This document shows, piece by piece, positions 34,175 to 43,124 of a stretch of 64,000 bases of DNA. The position numbers and the translations under genes were made by a program. A model generated the notes under the pieces. That model had not been told where the DNA came from and made no database searches. It worked only from the letters and a program-made list of their open reading frames with translations. Positions within the stretch are counted from its first letter, which is position 1. Every line of letters starts with the position of its first letter. The DNA comes from CAVYXZ01 sp965223835 (GTDB lineage Bacteria; Chloroflexota; Anaerolineae; Aggregatilineales; Phototrophicaceae). Location: contig OZ245022.1 in assembly GCA_965223835.1 (NCBI GenBank), forward strand, positions 248,001-312,000. Reading direction: 5' to 3'.

Positions 34175-36919
34175 TCATAACAGGTGGTGTTCTCTGGCAC
34201 GGGTTACTGCTTCTGTTCGGTTACTGGCATCCAGCTTTTGCATGATATTGTAAATGTGGGATTTAATGGTCCCAAGTGCCAGGGTCAGATCGCGCGCGAT
34301 TTCGCGGTTGGTCTTCCCCAAAGCAATCAGTCTCAGGACTTCAAGTTCGCGCTCACTTAATGACTCCACAAGCGGTTGTTCGATGAGAGCCGCGAGTTGT
34401 GCCACTAATCGAGTGGCGACCTCTCCAAGATCGGTTTGCGTAATCGACTGAAAGTCCCTATCCAAAATAGTGGCAACAGCTTCCGCTTCGGGGTGTGCGA
34501 GAAGCCTTCCAGCACGCTCCTTCGCGCGGGCTGTACTCGCAGGATGGTTGGTAATGATCGTTACTAAACGAACCGCCGACGGCAGATCACCCTGTCTGGC
34601 GAACAATTCGGCGATACCCATCATGCTCGTGAGAATGATCGGTGCTGCACGGCTATCCATTCCTGCCTGCAATGACTCTAGCAACCTTTGCCTGGATAGA
34701 GCGAAGTCGCCCTGCACTAAGTTAATCCTCGCTAGTGCCTCAAGATTATTCGCAATCGCTATTCTGTCACCAATCTCGCGATTGATTACCAGACTTGCTT
34801 CATAATGCTCCAGCGCTTCGATGAAGTTCTCAGCCTGCAGGGCGATATTCGCGAGACCAGCCAGCACCGCCGCTTTATGCAGACGGTTGGACCTATCCGG
34901 CATGAAAGCCGATGATTGCAGATAGTGCTTTCGAGCTGCTTCAAATTCGCCTTGACTAACCTGCACAGTCGCCAGATCAACTAGACTCCAGGCAATATCC
35001 GGCCCCCGTCCATCGTTTTTGGCACTGTGCAAGCACGCTTCAAAATAGCCTCTGGCTATCTCAAGTTCACCCATCGCCTCGGCTGTTTTCCCTAGTCCGG
35101 TGTACGCACTCCGCATAAAGGTACTAATCTCGGCGGCCTGGGACACCACAAGGCTCTCCTCAAGAAGCTGGTTTGCCCTGGCATACTGTCCCTGCTGTCG
35201 GGCATGTTTTCCGAACGCAAGGAGTGCATCGGCTATGGTTCTTTGATCACCGACCTGCCGGGCGAGCAGCAATGCCTGGCGATGATATTGCTCAGCCTCT
35301 TCATACTCGCCAAGTTGGACAACTAACCGACCCAGCAGACCCAATAAAAAGCCATAGATCTCGTGTTGGCCGGTTTCTGCAGCCATGGCTGCAGCTTCCA
35401 TCAGGAGTGGTTTTGCAGTTGCCCAGTCTTGCTGAGTAGTAGCGAGCCATCCCTGACCACACAATGCTCTCGTTAGTTCCTCACGTGCATCCAGACGGCG
35501 CAGAATCGATACACTCTCCTGCAGGCATTCAGAAGCCTGAAGGCTGCGACCTAGCCAGATAGACATCGCGCCTAAACTTGACAGCGCACACCCTAACGCA
35601 GTTTCACTTTCAACGTTAGGCTCCGCATCACGAAGGGCTTCAACTGCATGGCGAAAGGCTCGTTCGCCCTCTTCGTGCCACGATCGCAGCCAGGCAAACC
35701 AGTATAGCCCGGTCATCGCCTTGTTAAGGTTTATGACCTGTTTGCATGCCACTGCCCAATTCCAGGCTGAGCGCACGTTGTCGATTTCTGCTTCCAATTG
35801 GTGTAGCGTATCCTTGTTGCCTGGTCCAATCAACTTTGCCACCGGTTTGTTCATGAACTCGCAGTAGTATTCACAATGGCGATTGTGAACTGCGGTTTGA
35901 AGGATTGGTGCCTCTTTCAGCCGTTCTTCGGCATACTGACGCTGCAATTCGTGTAGCCCATAGCGCCCATCATTGCTGATATTCAATATCGATTTGTCAA
36001 CCAGAGTGGACAAGGTTTGTAGCGATGCGCCTGCCACCTGTTCCGCAGCTTCTCGGCGGAAGCCGCCCCGAAAGACGGATAAGCCCATCACTGTTCTGTG
36101 CTCTTCTTCGTTGAGCAGTTTCCAGGAGTGATCGAACACAGCACGCATACTCTGATGACGTGGGGGCACACCACCCATGTCCGTTTCCAGAATATCCAGT
36201 CCTTGCTGTATCTCCGCTGCAATCTCTGAACACGGCAGTCGTCTGAGCCACGTCGCTGCCAGTTCAATACCGAGTGGCACCCCTTCCACAAGCTGGCAGA
36301 CGCGCGCAACGTTGATTGCCTCGTCAACCAGGGAAAAATCGTGGCGCACCCGCTGGGCACGCTCGACAAAGAGTTTCACTGCACTGTAGGCATCAATCGC
36401 CGCTTGAGTTCTTCTCCGAGGATACGCCATCCCCTTGACATGAAACAGCCATTCATCGCGCAAGTTCAATCCCTCACGTGATGTGATGAGCAGCTTGAGT
36501 TGGGTAGCGGCACTCAACAACTCCATGACCACATCACTGGCTGGCAGCAGGTGCTCATAGTTGTCCAGGATCAGTAGTAGCTGCCTGTCCTGTAGAAAAT
36601 GGAGAAGCTGGGCTGTTGCGCTGCTCCCTTGATAAAATTCGCAACCGACAGCACTGGCGACTGTCTCGATAATGTTGTCTGCCGACGTGATCGGCTGTAA
36701 TCCAACGAAGTAGATGCCACCAGCGAACCACTGGAGGTGGTGTGCGGCGACTTCTAACGCCAGCCTGGTTTTGCCAATACCCCCTGGACCAACCAGCGTT
36801 AGCAAATTGCAGGCTGGATCGGCAAGCAGGTCGCTAACCGCCTTGATATCAGCGCGTCGGCCTATGAAAGTGGTGGTTTGGCGCGGCAGGTTGTGGACAA
36901 TCGCCGATGAAGATCCCAT
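34175..36919 (-). CDS. LuxR-type transcriptional regulator with AAA/NB-ARC ATPase and TPR repeats
   Basis: 914 residues. The N-terminal STAND-type ATPase has a P-loop GPGGIGKT (44-51) and Walker B LLLILDNYEHL (Asp119), with TSREGLNLRDEW as sensor region. A winged-helix part follows to about 400, then TPR repeats (about 430-830, for example EQYHRQALLLARQVGDQRTIADALLAFG). A C-terminal LuxR HTH spans 853-914 (SERELEVLRLIALGKTNREIARDLTLALGTIKSHIYNIMQKL). Proteins of this type bind an effector through the TPR part, oligomerise with ATP and activate promoters. The nearest candidate target is the secreted protein gene downstream. Confidence 0.9.
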   Translation of the reverse strand: MGSSSAIVHNLPRQTTTFIGRRADIKAVSDLLADPACNLLTLVGPGGIGKTRLALEVAAHHLQWFAGGIYFVGLQPITSADNIIETVASAVGCEFYQGSSATAQLLHFLQDRQLLLILDNYEHLLPASDVVMELLSAATQLKLLITSREGLNLRDEWLFHVKGMAYPRRRTQAAIDAYSAVKLFVERAQRVRHDFSLVDEAINVARVCQLVEGVPLGIELAATWLRRLPCSEIAAEIQQGLDILETDMGGVPPRHQSMRAVFDHSWKLLNEEEHRTVMGLSVFRGGFRREAAEQVAGASLQTLSTLVDKSILNISNDGRYGLHELQRQYAEERLKEAPILQTAVHNRHCEYYCEFMNKPVAKLIGPGNKDTLHQLEAEIDNVRSAWNWAVACKQVINLNKAMTGLYWFAWLRSWHEEGERAFRHAVEALRDAEPNVESETALGCALSSLGAMSIWLGRSLQASECLQESVSILRRLDAREELTRALCGQGWLATTQQDWATAKPLLMEAAAMAAETGQHEIYGFLLGLLGRLVVQLGEYEEAEQYHRQALLLARQVGDQRTIADALLAFGKHARQQGQYARANQLLEESLVVSQAAEISTFMRSAYTGLGKTAEAMGELEIARGYFEACLHSAKNDGRGPDIAWSLVDLATVQVSQGEFEAARKHYLQSSAFMPDRSNRLHKAAVLAGLANIALQAENFIEALEHYEASLVINREIGDRIAIANNLEALARINLVQGDFALSRQRLLESLQAGMDSRAAPIILTSMMGIAELFARQGDLPSAVRLVTIITNHPASTARAKERAGRLLAHPEAEAVATILDRDFQSITQTDLGEVATRLVAQLAALIEQPLVESLSERELEVLRLIALGKTNREIARDLTLALGTIKSHIYNIMQKLDASNRTEAVTRAREHHLL

Positions 36920-37032
36920 ACCGATTCTCTACGAATTCATTTGTGCTTACTGGCTGCCGTTTCAGCCATAGCTTACCGTATTTTTGTAACAAGAGGCTAC
37001 TTTCAAGTATTTCGCAACAGACGTGCGCCGTC

Positions 37033-38457
37033 TCAGGATGGTGTAGTCACCTCAATTTCGGCAATGACCTGACTCAGAACTTCTGCGGCCTGTTGATGAG
37101 CAGCGGCATTCGGGTGAAAATCAAAGGGACTGGCGACCAGGGTTGCGCTGGTTTGTCCTGCAAATTGATCCGATAGATTGATCGTCGGAATAGCACGGTC
37201 TTCAAAAAAACTCGCAACCTGGTTAGTCAGCGGACGCGACTTTTCTAGCTCGCCGAGGTCCGGCCAGATGAGGGCGATAAGCTGGGCATCCTGCGCTTCG
37301 GTCCATTGGATAAGCTCCAGCAGATGCCGCTGTTCTTGTTCCCAGGCAGCATCATCCGCATATTGCTCGCTCAAGAAGTCCACATAGGTTTTTTCGGATC
37401 GGGGACCCAGAAACGTCTTGCCGACGAGATTAGGCAAATAAAGTGTGTTTTCCAGCCAGCGCAGGATTGCCGGATGGTCAGCCTGCTGTGAACCGAGGTA
37501 ACGGGCACGGGCATCAAGATCGGCGAACTCGATATCGTTGATGTAGTAAGAGATGACGACTATATCAGGTGGGATCGGATAGTTTTGGAGGGCTTCCAGT
37601 TTAGCCCGGGTATCAAAATTTGGTTGCGCCACCACATGCACCGCATAGTCGTCGGCATGAGCAACGGCGACTTGCTGCGCAAAGGTATTCGCAATCTTTT
37701 TAACACCCCATCCGGCGGTAAATGAGTCGCCAGCAATCAAGATTTTCTGTCGTTTATCGGATTTATATTCCCCAATTGAATGGTCACGAAAGCCCAATTC
37801 GTTTATCGGGTTCCAGTACTGAATCATCCACTCCTGCTGAAGAAATGTATAGGCATTCGCGTGCGACATATCCAGAACATAGCGAGTCGCCAGTTCCAGG
37901 CTCAGGATACTGAAAACTAGAATTGTAGCGGTGATGAATACATTCGTCAGACGATTGTGGGCCAGTTTCTGACCATTGTGGCGCAATTCCTCAGCAGTCA
38001 GGCCAAAGCCACTCACGAAAATAAAAATCCAGATGACAAATGCCAGATACAGGAATTCCAGCGCTGGACTTACATTGGTCGCGACCAATGACTGGATAAA
38101 GTTAAAAACGACATCGATATTGTTGAAGCAGGGGACCATATCGTAGTTAATGTCGCCTAACCGGGCACAGGTCAAGATTCGCGCAATAATTTGCCAGCCG
38201 ATGACAGCAACAACGAAGAATAACAAACTCATGAACCAAAAAATGAAAATATGGCTGCGAATTTGTCGTAATAAACGCGTGACCAACGGCGCGGCGAATA
38301 ATGCGATCAGAGTGACAATCCAGACAATTCCGGTAATCATCATTGCCAGGATACGGGTCGCTGAGAGTATAGAGAGTTGGAGTGCGATGAAGGCGATCAA
38401 TGTGGGTAAGAGCGACCAAAGGATGACTTGCCTAATCCGGGAGGATGCAGAATTCAT
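37033..38457 (-). CDS. Membrane-anchored SGNH-hydrolase-like protein (paralogue 1)
   Basis: 474 residues. Residues 1-200 hold about five hydrophobic helices, one (about 172-190) directly before the soluble domain. The C-terminal domain has SGNH blocks: GDSFTAGWG (nucleophile Ser245), YYINDIE (Asn307) and SPFDFHPNAAAH (Asp446, His448). The usual glycine block is less clear. Such proteins act on acyl or acetyl groups of surface polymers, on the outer side of the membrane. It shares length, topology and motifs with the gene at 38687-40117; the two are tandem copies on the same strand. Confidence 0.72.
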   Translation of the reverse strand: MNSASSRIRQVILWSLLPTLIAFIALQLSILSATRILAMMITGIVWIVTLIALFAAPLVTRLLRQIRSHIFIFWFMSLLFFVVAVIGWQIIARILTCARLGDINYDMVPCFNNIDVVFNFIQSLVATNVSPALEFLYLAFVIWIFIFVSGFGLTAEELRHNGQKLAHNRLTNVFITATILVFSILSLELATRYVLDMSHANAYTFLQQEWMIQYWNPINELGFRDHSIGEYKSDKRQKILIAGDSFTAGWGVKKIANTFAQQVAVAHADDYAVHVVAQPNFDTRAKLEALQNYPIPPDIVVISYYINDIEFADLDARARYLGSQQADHPAILRWLENTLYLPNLVGKTFLGPRSEKTYVDFLSEQYADDAAWEQEQRHLLELIQWTEAQDAQLIALIWPDLGELEKSRPLTNQVASFFEDRAIPTINLSDQFAGQTSATLVASPFDFHPNAAAHQQAAEVLSQVIAEIEVTTPS

Positions 38458-38540
38458 CGTTCTAGCCTCAATAGCTAATTTTTAAGTCAAAAATTGTTTA
38501 TGAAATACTCTAACTGCCTTACGCACCTTGTGCTTGTAAG

Positions 38541-38560
38541 CAGTGGGTTTAAACCCACTG
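38541..38560. repeat. 20-bp perfect palindrome between the SGNH paralogues
   Basis: CAGTGGGTTT followed directly by its inverse complement, so no loop is left unpaired in DNA. It lies in the 229-base gap between the two SGNH genes. Plus-strand reading continues with TTTGTGT. It could be an operator, an extragenic repeat or a weak terminator. Confidence 0.5.
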
Positions 38561-38686
38561 TTTGTGTACAAACTCGAGTGAATCTGCGTAACATCAAACT
38601 CTAAATCAACCTTAAATCAGCAAAATCAACGGTTTTTATGTGCTCATCGTTTACCAACCCAAAATACGAATAATCGGTCCGGACAG

Positions 38687-40117
38687 TTAAGACGAGTCAT
38701 CCAGCGCGGCGATCACCTCTGCCAGCAACTCACCAGCAACCCCATGAACATACGCGTTCGCATGATTATCAATGGGGCTGGCGACCAGGGTTCTATAATC
38801 CTGCCCCGCCAAGACGTCGCCCAGTTCAATCGTCGGATAGCCACGCTCAACAAATAACGTCGCCACTTGATCGACAAGCGGTTGCGATGCTTCCAATTCG
38901 CGCAAATCAGGCCAGATCAGCGCGACGACAGCGGCGTCCTGTGACTCGGCCCATTCAATCAAACTCAAAATATTCGCTCGTTGTTGCTCCCAGATTTCGG
39001 AGTCGGCATATAGTTCGCCCAGAAATTCGAGATATGACCGGTCAACCCGGGGGGCAAACAGCGTATTCGCCAACAAATTCGGCAGATATAGATAATCTGT
39101 CAGAAACTTAAACGACGATGAACTGGGTTGAAAGGCGCTGAAATAGGCATTTCTGGCTTCTTCCGAGACATATTCAATATCGTTGAAGACATAGGAAACA
39201 ACGACGACATCCGGGACGACCGGATACTGCTGGAGTTGTTCCAATTCGGTCACGGTGTCCCAGCCGGGCCGGGCGACAATCCGCACCTGATGAGTCGCCT
39301 CAAGCGTCGCTGCTAGATGTTGGCCCAGCGTATCCTCAAACTGCTTGACTCCCCAGCCCGAAGCATATGAATCGCCGGTGATTAAGATCTGCTGCTTTTC
39401 TTCATCAAGCGTTTCATCAATCGCAACATCCCGATAACCCAGCTCATTGACCGGATTCCAATGGCGTGTCATCCAGCGCTGTTGAATCAAGATTTGATCG
39501 GAAGCAGCGGTGGTGTCGAGCACCAACCGGGTAGCAACCTCTAAGGCCAACAGGCTAACCACCAGCATCGTCACCGAGATCATCACATTGGTCAGCCGTC
39601 GCTGCCCCAAACGCTGCGAAATCATGCTGCGTTCCTCGGCACTCAGGCCAAATGTGCTGACGACGATAAAAGCCCAGACAGCCAATAGCAGATAAAGCAA
39701 TTCCAGTGATGACCCGACGCCACTGCCCTCTAGCCCGGTGATGAGACCAAACAGCGCTGCCGAGTTGTTGAAACACGGAATCTGGGCCAGCATCAGTTCC
39801 CCCATCGCAGCACAGGTCGTCAACCGTGCCACCAGTTGCCAGCCGACAACGACGACAATGAGGTACAGCAAACTCAATAGCCAGAACAGGAATATTCGCT
39901 TACGGATTAGGCGCAGCACCGGCACGATGATCTGTGGCCTGAACCAGCTAATGAGCGTACCCCCCCAAACAAGGATCACACTGACCACTGCCAGATTGCG
40001 CGTTGCAGGCACTGAAACCAGTTGGAGAGCAACAATGGTGATGATTATGGGCAGGATCGACCAGATAATGCGTATTCGGGGTTGGGCCGAGCCTGAATTA
40101 ATATCTAAGTTTGCCAT
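38687..40117 (-). CDS. Membrane-anchored SGNH-hydrolase-like protein (paralogue 2)
   Basis: 476 residues with the same plan as the 37033-38457 protein: about five N-terminal helices, then an SGNH-like domain with ITGDSYASGWGVKQF (nucleophile Ser), SYVFNDIEY (Asn) and SPIDNHANAYVH (Asp and His). Shared stretches such as WNPINELG/WNPVNELG, LIWPDL and YLPNL show descent by duplication, now well diverged. Active-site residues are kept in both copies, so both may be enzymes. Surface-polymer acyl transfer or hydrolysis is the likely role. No glycosyltransferase is immediately adjacent. Confidence 0.72.
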   Translation of the reverse strand: MANLDINSGSAQPRIRIIWSILPIIITIVALQLVSVPATRNLAVVSVILVWGGTLISWFRPQIIVPVLRLIRKRIFLFWLLSLLYLIVVVVGWQLVARLTTCAAMGELMLAQIPCFNNSAALFGLITGLEGSGVGSSLELLYLLLAVWAFIVVSTFGLSAEERSMISQRLGQRRLTNVMISVTMLVVSLLALEVATRLVLDTTAASDQILIQQRWMTRHWNPVNELGYRDVAIDETLDEEKQQILITGDSYASGWGVKQFEDTLGQHLAATLEATHQVRIVARPGWDTVTELEQLQQYPVVPDVVVVSYVFNDIEYVSEEARNAYFSAFQPSSSSFKFLTDYLYLPNLLANTLFAPRVDRSYLEFLGELYADSEIWEQQRANILSLIEWAESQDAAVVALIWPDLRELEASQPLVDQVATLFVERGYPTIELGDVLAGQDYRTLVASPIDNHANAYVHGVAGELLAEVIAALDDSS

Positions 40118-40240
40118 TTACGACCTCAAAATATCGCTAGTAACAAGTATACGCCTTATTAAGGCTGAAAATGCCTATGAAACAATTTAGTTGCAATTAA
40201 GAAATCGATAATATTAAGTTGACAAGCGGCAGCCTGGTTG

Positions 40241-41218
40241 CTAGGAGGTAGCCGTCAGTAGGTTAGACGCAGCCACCAGCCCGGAAACAGCTGCCCCTTC
40301 GACGCGTGGCCCCGCGAATGCATCTCCGGCAAAGACCAGCGGCGGTGGACCGGGCACCAGCAAGCACGGTTCGTCATGAACTGTCACGGGTTGGCTGTAG
40401 CGCCAGCCATGCACCTGAAACTCACTGATCTGGGCCATCCCCAGCCAGGATGCAGCGGCATCCAGCAGCAATTGACCGGCGGCATTGCGGTCCATGTCCC
40501 AGTGATCGCGGCTAAATTGCGGCGCACCATGAATGGTGATCGTGGGAACATCCGGCGAAATCCCCTTTTGAGTATTATCCGCCAGCCAGCGAATCGGCTC
40601 TGAGTCAAGCTGAACTCCACCCGGTTGGGGAATCGCAGCAGGCCGGTCTAGCACGGCCAATACAGCAATACAGGGGTCATATTCAATTTGGGTCAATGCA
40701 TGCATAACGGCTGTCGGCAGATCAACCGCGCCGAGCAACGCCATTGCCTGGGGCACGGGTGCCGTCATTACCAGCACGTCCGCCGCAAAAGCTTCGCCGG
40801 ATTCAGTTGTCAGATGCCATTGATCGCCTTGTGATTGAATCGTCGTCACGCGGGTACTGGTACGGACATCCAGCTTCTGGGCCAGATATTTGGGCACTGC
40901 TGTCATGCCGGTGACACCGCGATAGCGTGGGTAGCCGTCGCCCGTCCAGACGCCGTTAACATCCACAAAACCCCGCGTCCATTCAACGACCAGACCTGCC
41001 GCTTGCCACTGCTCGACCAACTGGCGAAAGCGTTCATCACGCACCGTAAAAAATTGCGCACCATGATCGATCACGCCGTTACCGATGCGGCGGGTTGCCA
41101 TGCGTCCGCCTACGCCGCGCCCTTTGTCCAAAACAGTGACCGCAATGCCCGCTGCCTGTAATTGCTGCGCTGCAACCAGTCCCGCCAGCCCCGCTCCAAC
41201 GACAACGCAGGATTTCAT
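40241..41218 (-). CDS. FAD-dependent amine-oxidase/renalase-like oxidoreductase
   Basis: 325 residues. The FAD-binding motif VVVGAGLAGLVAAQQL is at the N-terminus, followed by KGRGVGGRMATRR, which is typical of the renalase-like and NAD/FAD-dependent oxidoreductase family. The C-terminal FAGDAFAGPRVEGAAVSGLVAA contacts the flavin. No signal peptide, so cytoplasmic. Substrate unknown. Its start overlaps the stop of the metallo-hydrolase-fold gene by four bases (ATGA), so the two are translationally coupled. Confidence 0.85.
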   Translation of the reverse strand: MKSCVVVGAGLAGLVAAQQLQAAGIAVTVLDKGRGVGGRMATRRIGNGVIDHGAQFFTVRDERFRQLVEQWQAAGLVVEWTRGFVDVNGVWTGDGYPRYRGVTGMTAVPKYLAQKLDVRTSTRVTTIQSQGDQWHLTTESGEAFAADVLVMTAPVPQAMALLGAVDLPTAVMHALTQIEYDPCIAVLAVLDRPAAIPQPGGVQLDSEPIRWLADNTQKGISPDVPTITIHGAPQFSRDHWDMDRNAAGQLLLDAAASWLGMAQISEFQVHGWRYSQPVTVHDEPCLLVPGPPPLVFAGDAFAGPRVEGAAVSGLVAASNLLTATS

Positions 41219-41895
41219 CTGACGTAATCAAGCACCAGTACGCGCTGTTTTTCGGGAATATCAGCGGGCGTCAGTTCGATTTCATTGCTGAATGCAAAAT
41301 CCACTTCTTCTTCTTCGTTGAAATAGGCGAGGAAGGTCGGAATCCAATGCTGATTACGCGGCAGGTAGCTGAGGGTACGGAAATGCATGGGGATAACATA
41401 TTTGGGCTGGATTCGGTCCAATGCGCTTTTCAGGTCATCAAGTTCAATAGTTGGATGGCCGCCAGCCAATGCCAGGAACACATCCACGCCTTTGAAGAAT
41501 TCGATCTCCGCATCTGTCATCGGATTGCCAGCATCACCCATATGCCCAATATCGACACCATCGACGACAAAACGATACATGCCGTTGGCGTCCGGGTCAT
41601 GAAATTTGTGATTATAGGCCTCGTGCGATTCAATCGCTTTAAACGTAATGCCCTTCTCGGTCACTTCCCCACTGCCTCGCGCCAGGTCGAGGGCCGTAAT
41701 GACGGTTGGATCGCCCGGAATAAGATCGGCCCGGCAATGAAACGAATCATTATCTGACGACCGCATCACCACATCTGCCGCTTCAGCAACGGGTTGATAA
41801 CCCGAAGTCTCCGGGGTATAAGGATCGGTGACGATCTGCGTGCCATCATTGGCGGTAATTAAGAAACAGGCCTGTCCATACCATTTGAGTTTCAA
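41215..41895 (-). CDS. Metallo-beta-lactamase-fold protein lacking the canonical HxHxDH motif
   Basis: 226 residues from a TTG at 41895. The choice rests on AGGAGA seven bases upstream and on MKLKWYGQACFLI being the normal family N-terminus (KxxWxGHAxF in UlaG-like proteins). The upstream part of the frame to 41988 overlaps the operator and divergent gene. UlaG-like features are seen (IVTDPYTPETSGYQP, SHEAYNHKF, HMGDAG, VIPMHFRT), but the first metal motif reads SSDNDSFH. Metal binding and activity may therefore be altered. Co-transcribed with the FAD oxidoreductase. Confidence 0.75.
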   Translation of the reverse strand: MKLKWYGQACFLITANDGTQIVTDPYTPETSGYQPVAEAADVVMRSSDNDSFHCRADLIPGDPTVITALDLARGSGEVTEKGITFKAIESHEAYNHKFHDPDANGMYRFVVDGVDIGHMGDAGNPMTDAEIEFFKGVDVFLALAGGHPTIELDDLKSALDRIQPKYVIPMHFRTLSYLPRNQHWIPTFLAYFNEEEEVDFAFSNEIELTPADIPEKQRVLVLDYVR

Positions 41896-41910
41896 AATAA
41901 TCTCTCCTTG

Positions 41911-41928
41911 TGCGAAAGCGCTTTGGGA
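41911..41928. promoter_or_regulatory. LacI-family operator-like palindrome
   Basis: TGCGAAAGCGCTTTGGGA has the perfect core AAAGCGCTTT (41915-41924), the centre of many LacI/CcpA-type operators. It sits between the divergent metallo-hydrolase-fold gene (TTG at 41895) and the ROK-like gene (ATG at 41987), just ahead of the former's ribosome site. No LacI-type regulator is encoded in the window. Confidence 0.4.
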
Positions 41929-41986
41929 CCGATTATAACGTATCTTCACACAGCCTGAATGACCAATTACACTGAGATGACTGGAC

Positions 41987-43012
41987 ATGAATCATTTTGA
42001 CCCCCGTTATCCACCCACCACCAACTCACTAAACCGGCTGCGGTTGGCCGGGCCACTGGTGCCCGCTGAACTGCAAGGCAAAACGGGCTATGAACTGGTT
42101 TCAACCGCGGCGCTCAGTACATTAATTGCGCCCCACACCAGCGATATGAAGGCGTTCTATCAGCACGTTGCCGATGGGGTTGAGTGGGCGGTTGAAATCG
42201 GGGAGACAATAGGCACTCGTCTCGGCTATCTGCTGCTGGCACTAATTTCGAATGATTCAGAGATGCAGGTAGCAAACCCGGATAAAGACCGTCGCTATTG
42301 GGCTTACTGGTCGAGCGTGACAACGGTCTATCTCGGCGGCGGTTTAATGGTTGGCAATGTAGGTGAGATCATTACGACGCAAGCCCATGCAATACTCGCA
42401 ACGCACGGGAGCGATCGGCGGGTTCAGGTTATGCAGTCCCCGTATCCGCAACATCTGCCCCTGTTAGGCGCGGCCCGCATCGTGACCAACGGCCAACAGG
42501 CGATTGTGCTGGACTTCGGTGGCAGCTTTGTCAAACGCGCAATTGCCCACTATTCAGCAACCGGCCTGCGTCACTTACAACTACTCGCCTCATTACCGAG
42601 CGATTTTCCCGACAATCGTGATGATGCAGCGCTCATATTCGACCGAATGGTAGACATCATCGTTACATCTGCAACTGCTGTCGACGCCCCCACCATTCCT
42701 ATCAGCATCGCCGCCTATGTTGATGAACAGGGACAACCGCTGCTCAGTCAGGGCGGTATCTACATGCAGCTTGCACGACTGACACCGAATGTTCCCAGCG
42801 CCTTCTCCCAGGCTGTGAGCCAACGACTGGGGCGAACGGTGGCGATCAAACTATTACACGACGGCACCGCGGCTGCGCTTTATTACGCACCGTTGGACCG
42901 CGCCGCCGTTATCATGATCGGGACCGCACTTGGCTCCGGCTATCCAGTACTCCGGGACAACCTACCACTTTGCTCCGTTTCGCCTGAATTGACCGTTGCA
43001 GAAACTGATTGA
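41987..43012 (+). CDS. ROK/ASKHA-like protein with permuted motif order
   Basis: 341 residues. Motifs of ROK kinases are present in an unusual order. First comes a C-terminal-type block, VTTVYLGGGLMVGNVGE (111-127), ending LPLLGAARIV. Then an N-terminal phosphate-1 block follows, AIVLDFGGSFVKRAI (172-186). Next is IPISIAAYVDEQGQPL (237-252), then LLHDGTAAAL (289-298, cf. NDANAAA), and last the phosphate-2 block MIGTALGSGYP (310-320). ROK proteins normally begin with DIGGT and end with the GGG block. A circular permutation explains this. The ROK zinc motif region is absent. Probably a sugar kinase relative or a sensor; activity unknown. Divergent from the FAD/metallo-hydrolase-fold pair. Confidence 0.65.
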   Translation: MNHFDPRYPPTTNSLNRLRLAGPLVPAELQGKTGYELVSTAALSTLIAPHTSDMKAFYQHVADGVEWAVEIGETIGTRLGYLLLALISNDSEMQVANPDKDRRYWAYWSSVTTVYLGGGLMVGNVGEIITTQAHAILATHGSDRRVQVMQSPYPQHLPLLGAARIVTNGQQAIVLDFGGSFVKRAIAHYSATGLRHLQLLASLPSDFPDNRDDAALIFDRMVDIIVTSATAVDAPTIPISIAAYVDEQGQPLLSQGGIYMQLARLTPNVPSAFSQAVSQRLGRTVAIKLLHDGTAAALYYAPLDRAAVIMIGTALGSGYPVLRDNLPLCSVSPELTVAETD

Positions 43013-43072
43013 TGTCTAATTTGCTGATTCCACCCGTTCGACTACCGCAACAGGTGGTGACACTACCCCGGC

Positions 43073-43101
43073 TTGTGGCATAAGGTTAGGACACTTATAT
43101 A
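43073..43101 (+). promoter_or_regulatory. Promoter of the small secreted protein gene
   Basis: TTGTGG (43073-43078), a 17-base spacer and TATATA (43096-43101), about 24 bases before the ATG at 43125, which has AGGAGA upstream. Confidence 0.4.
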
Positions 43102-43124
43102 GATAGTGTTCAGGAGAACATAAA

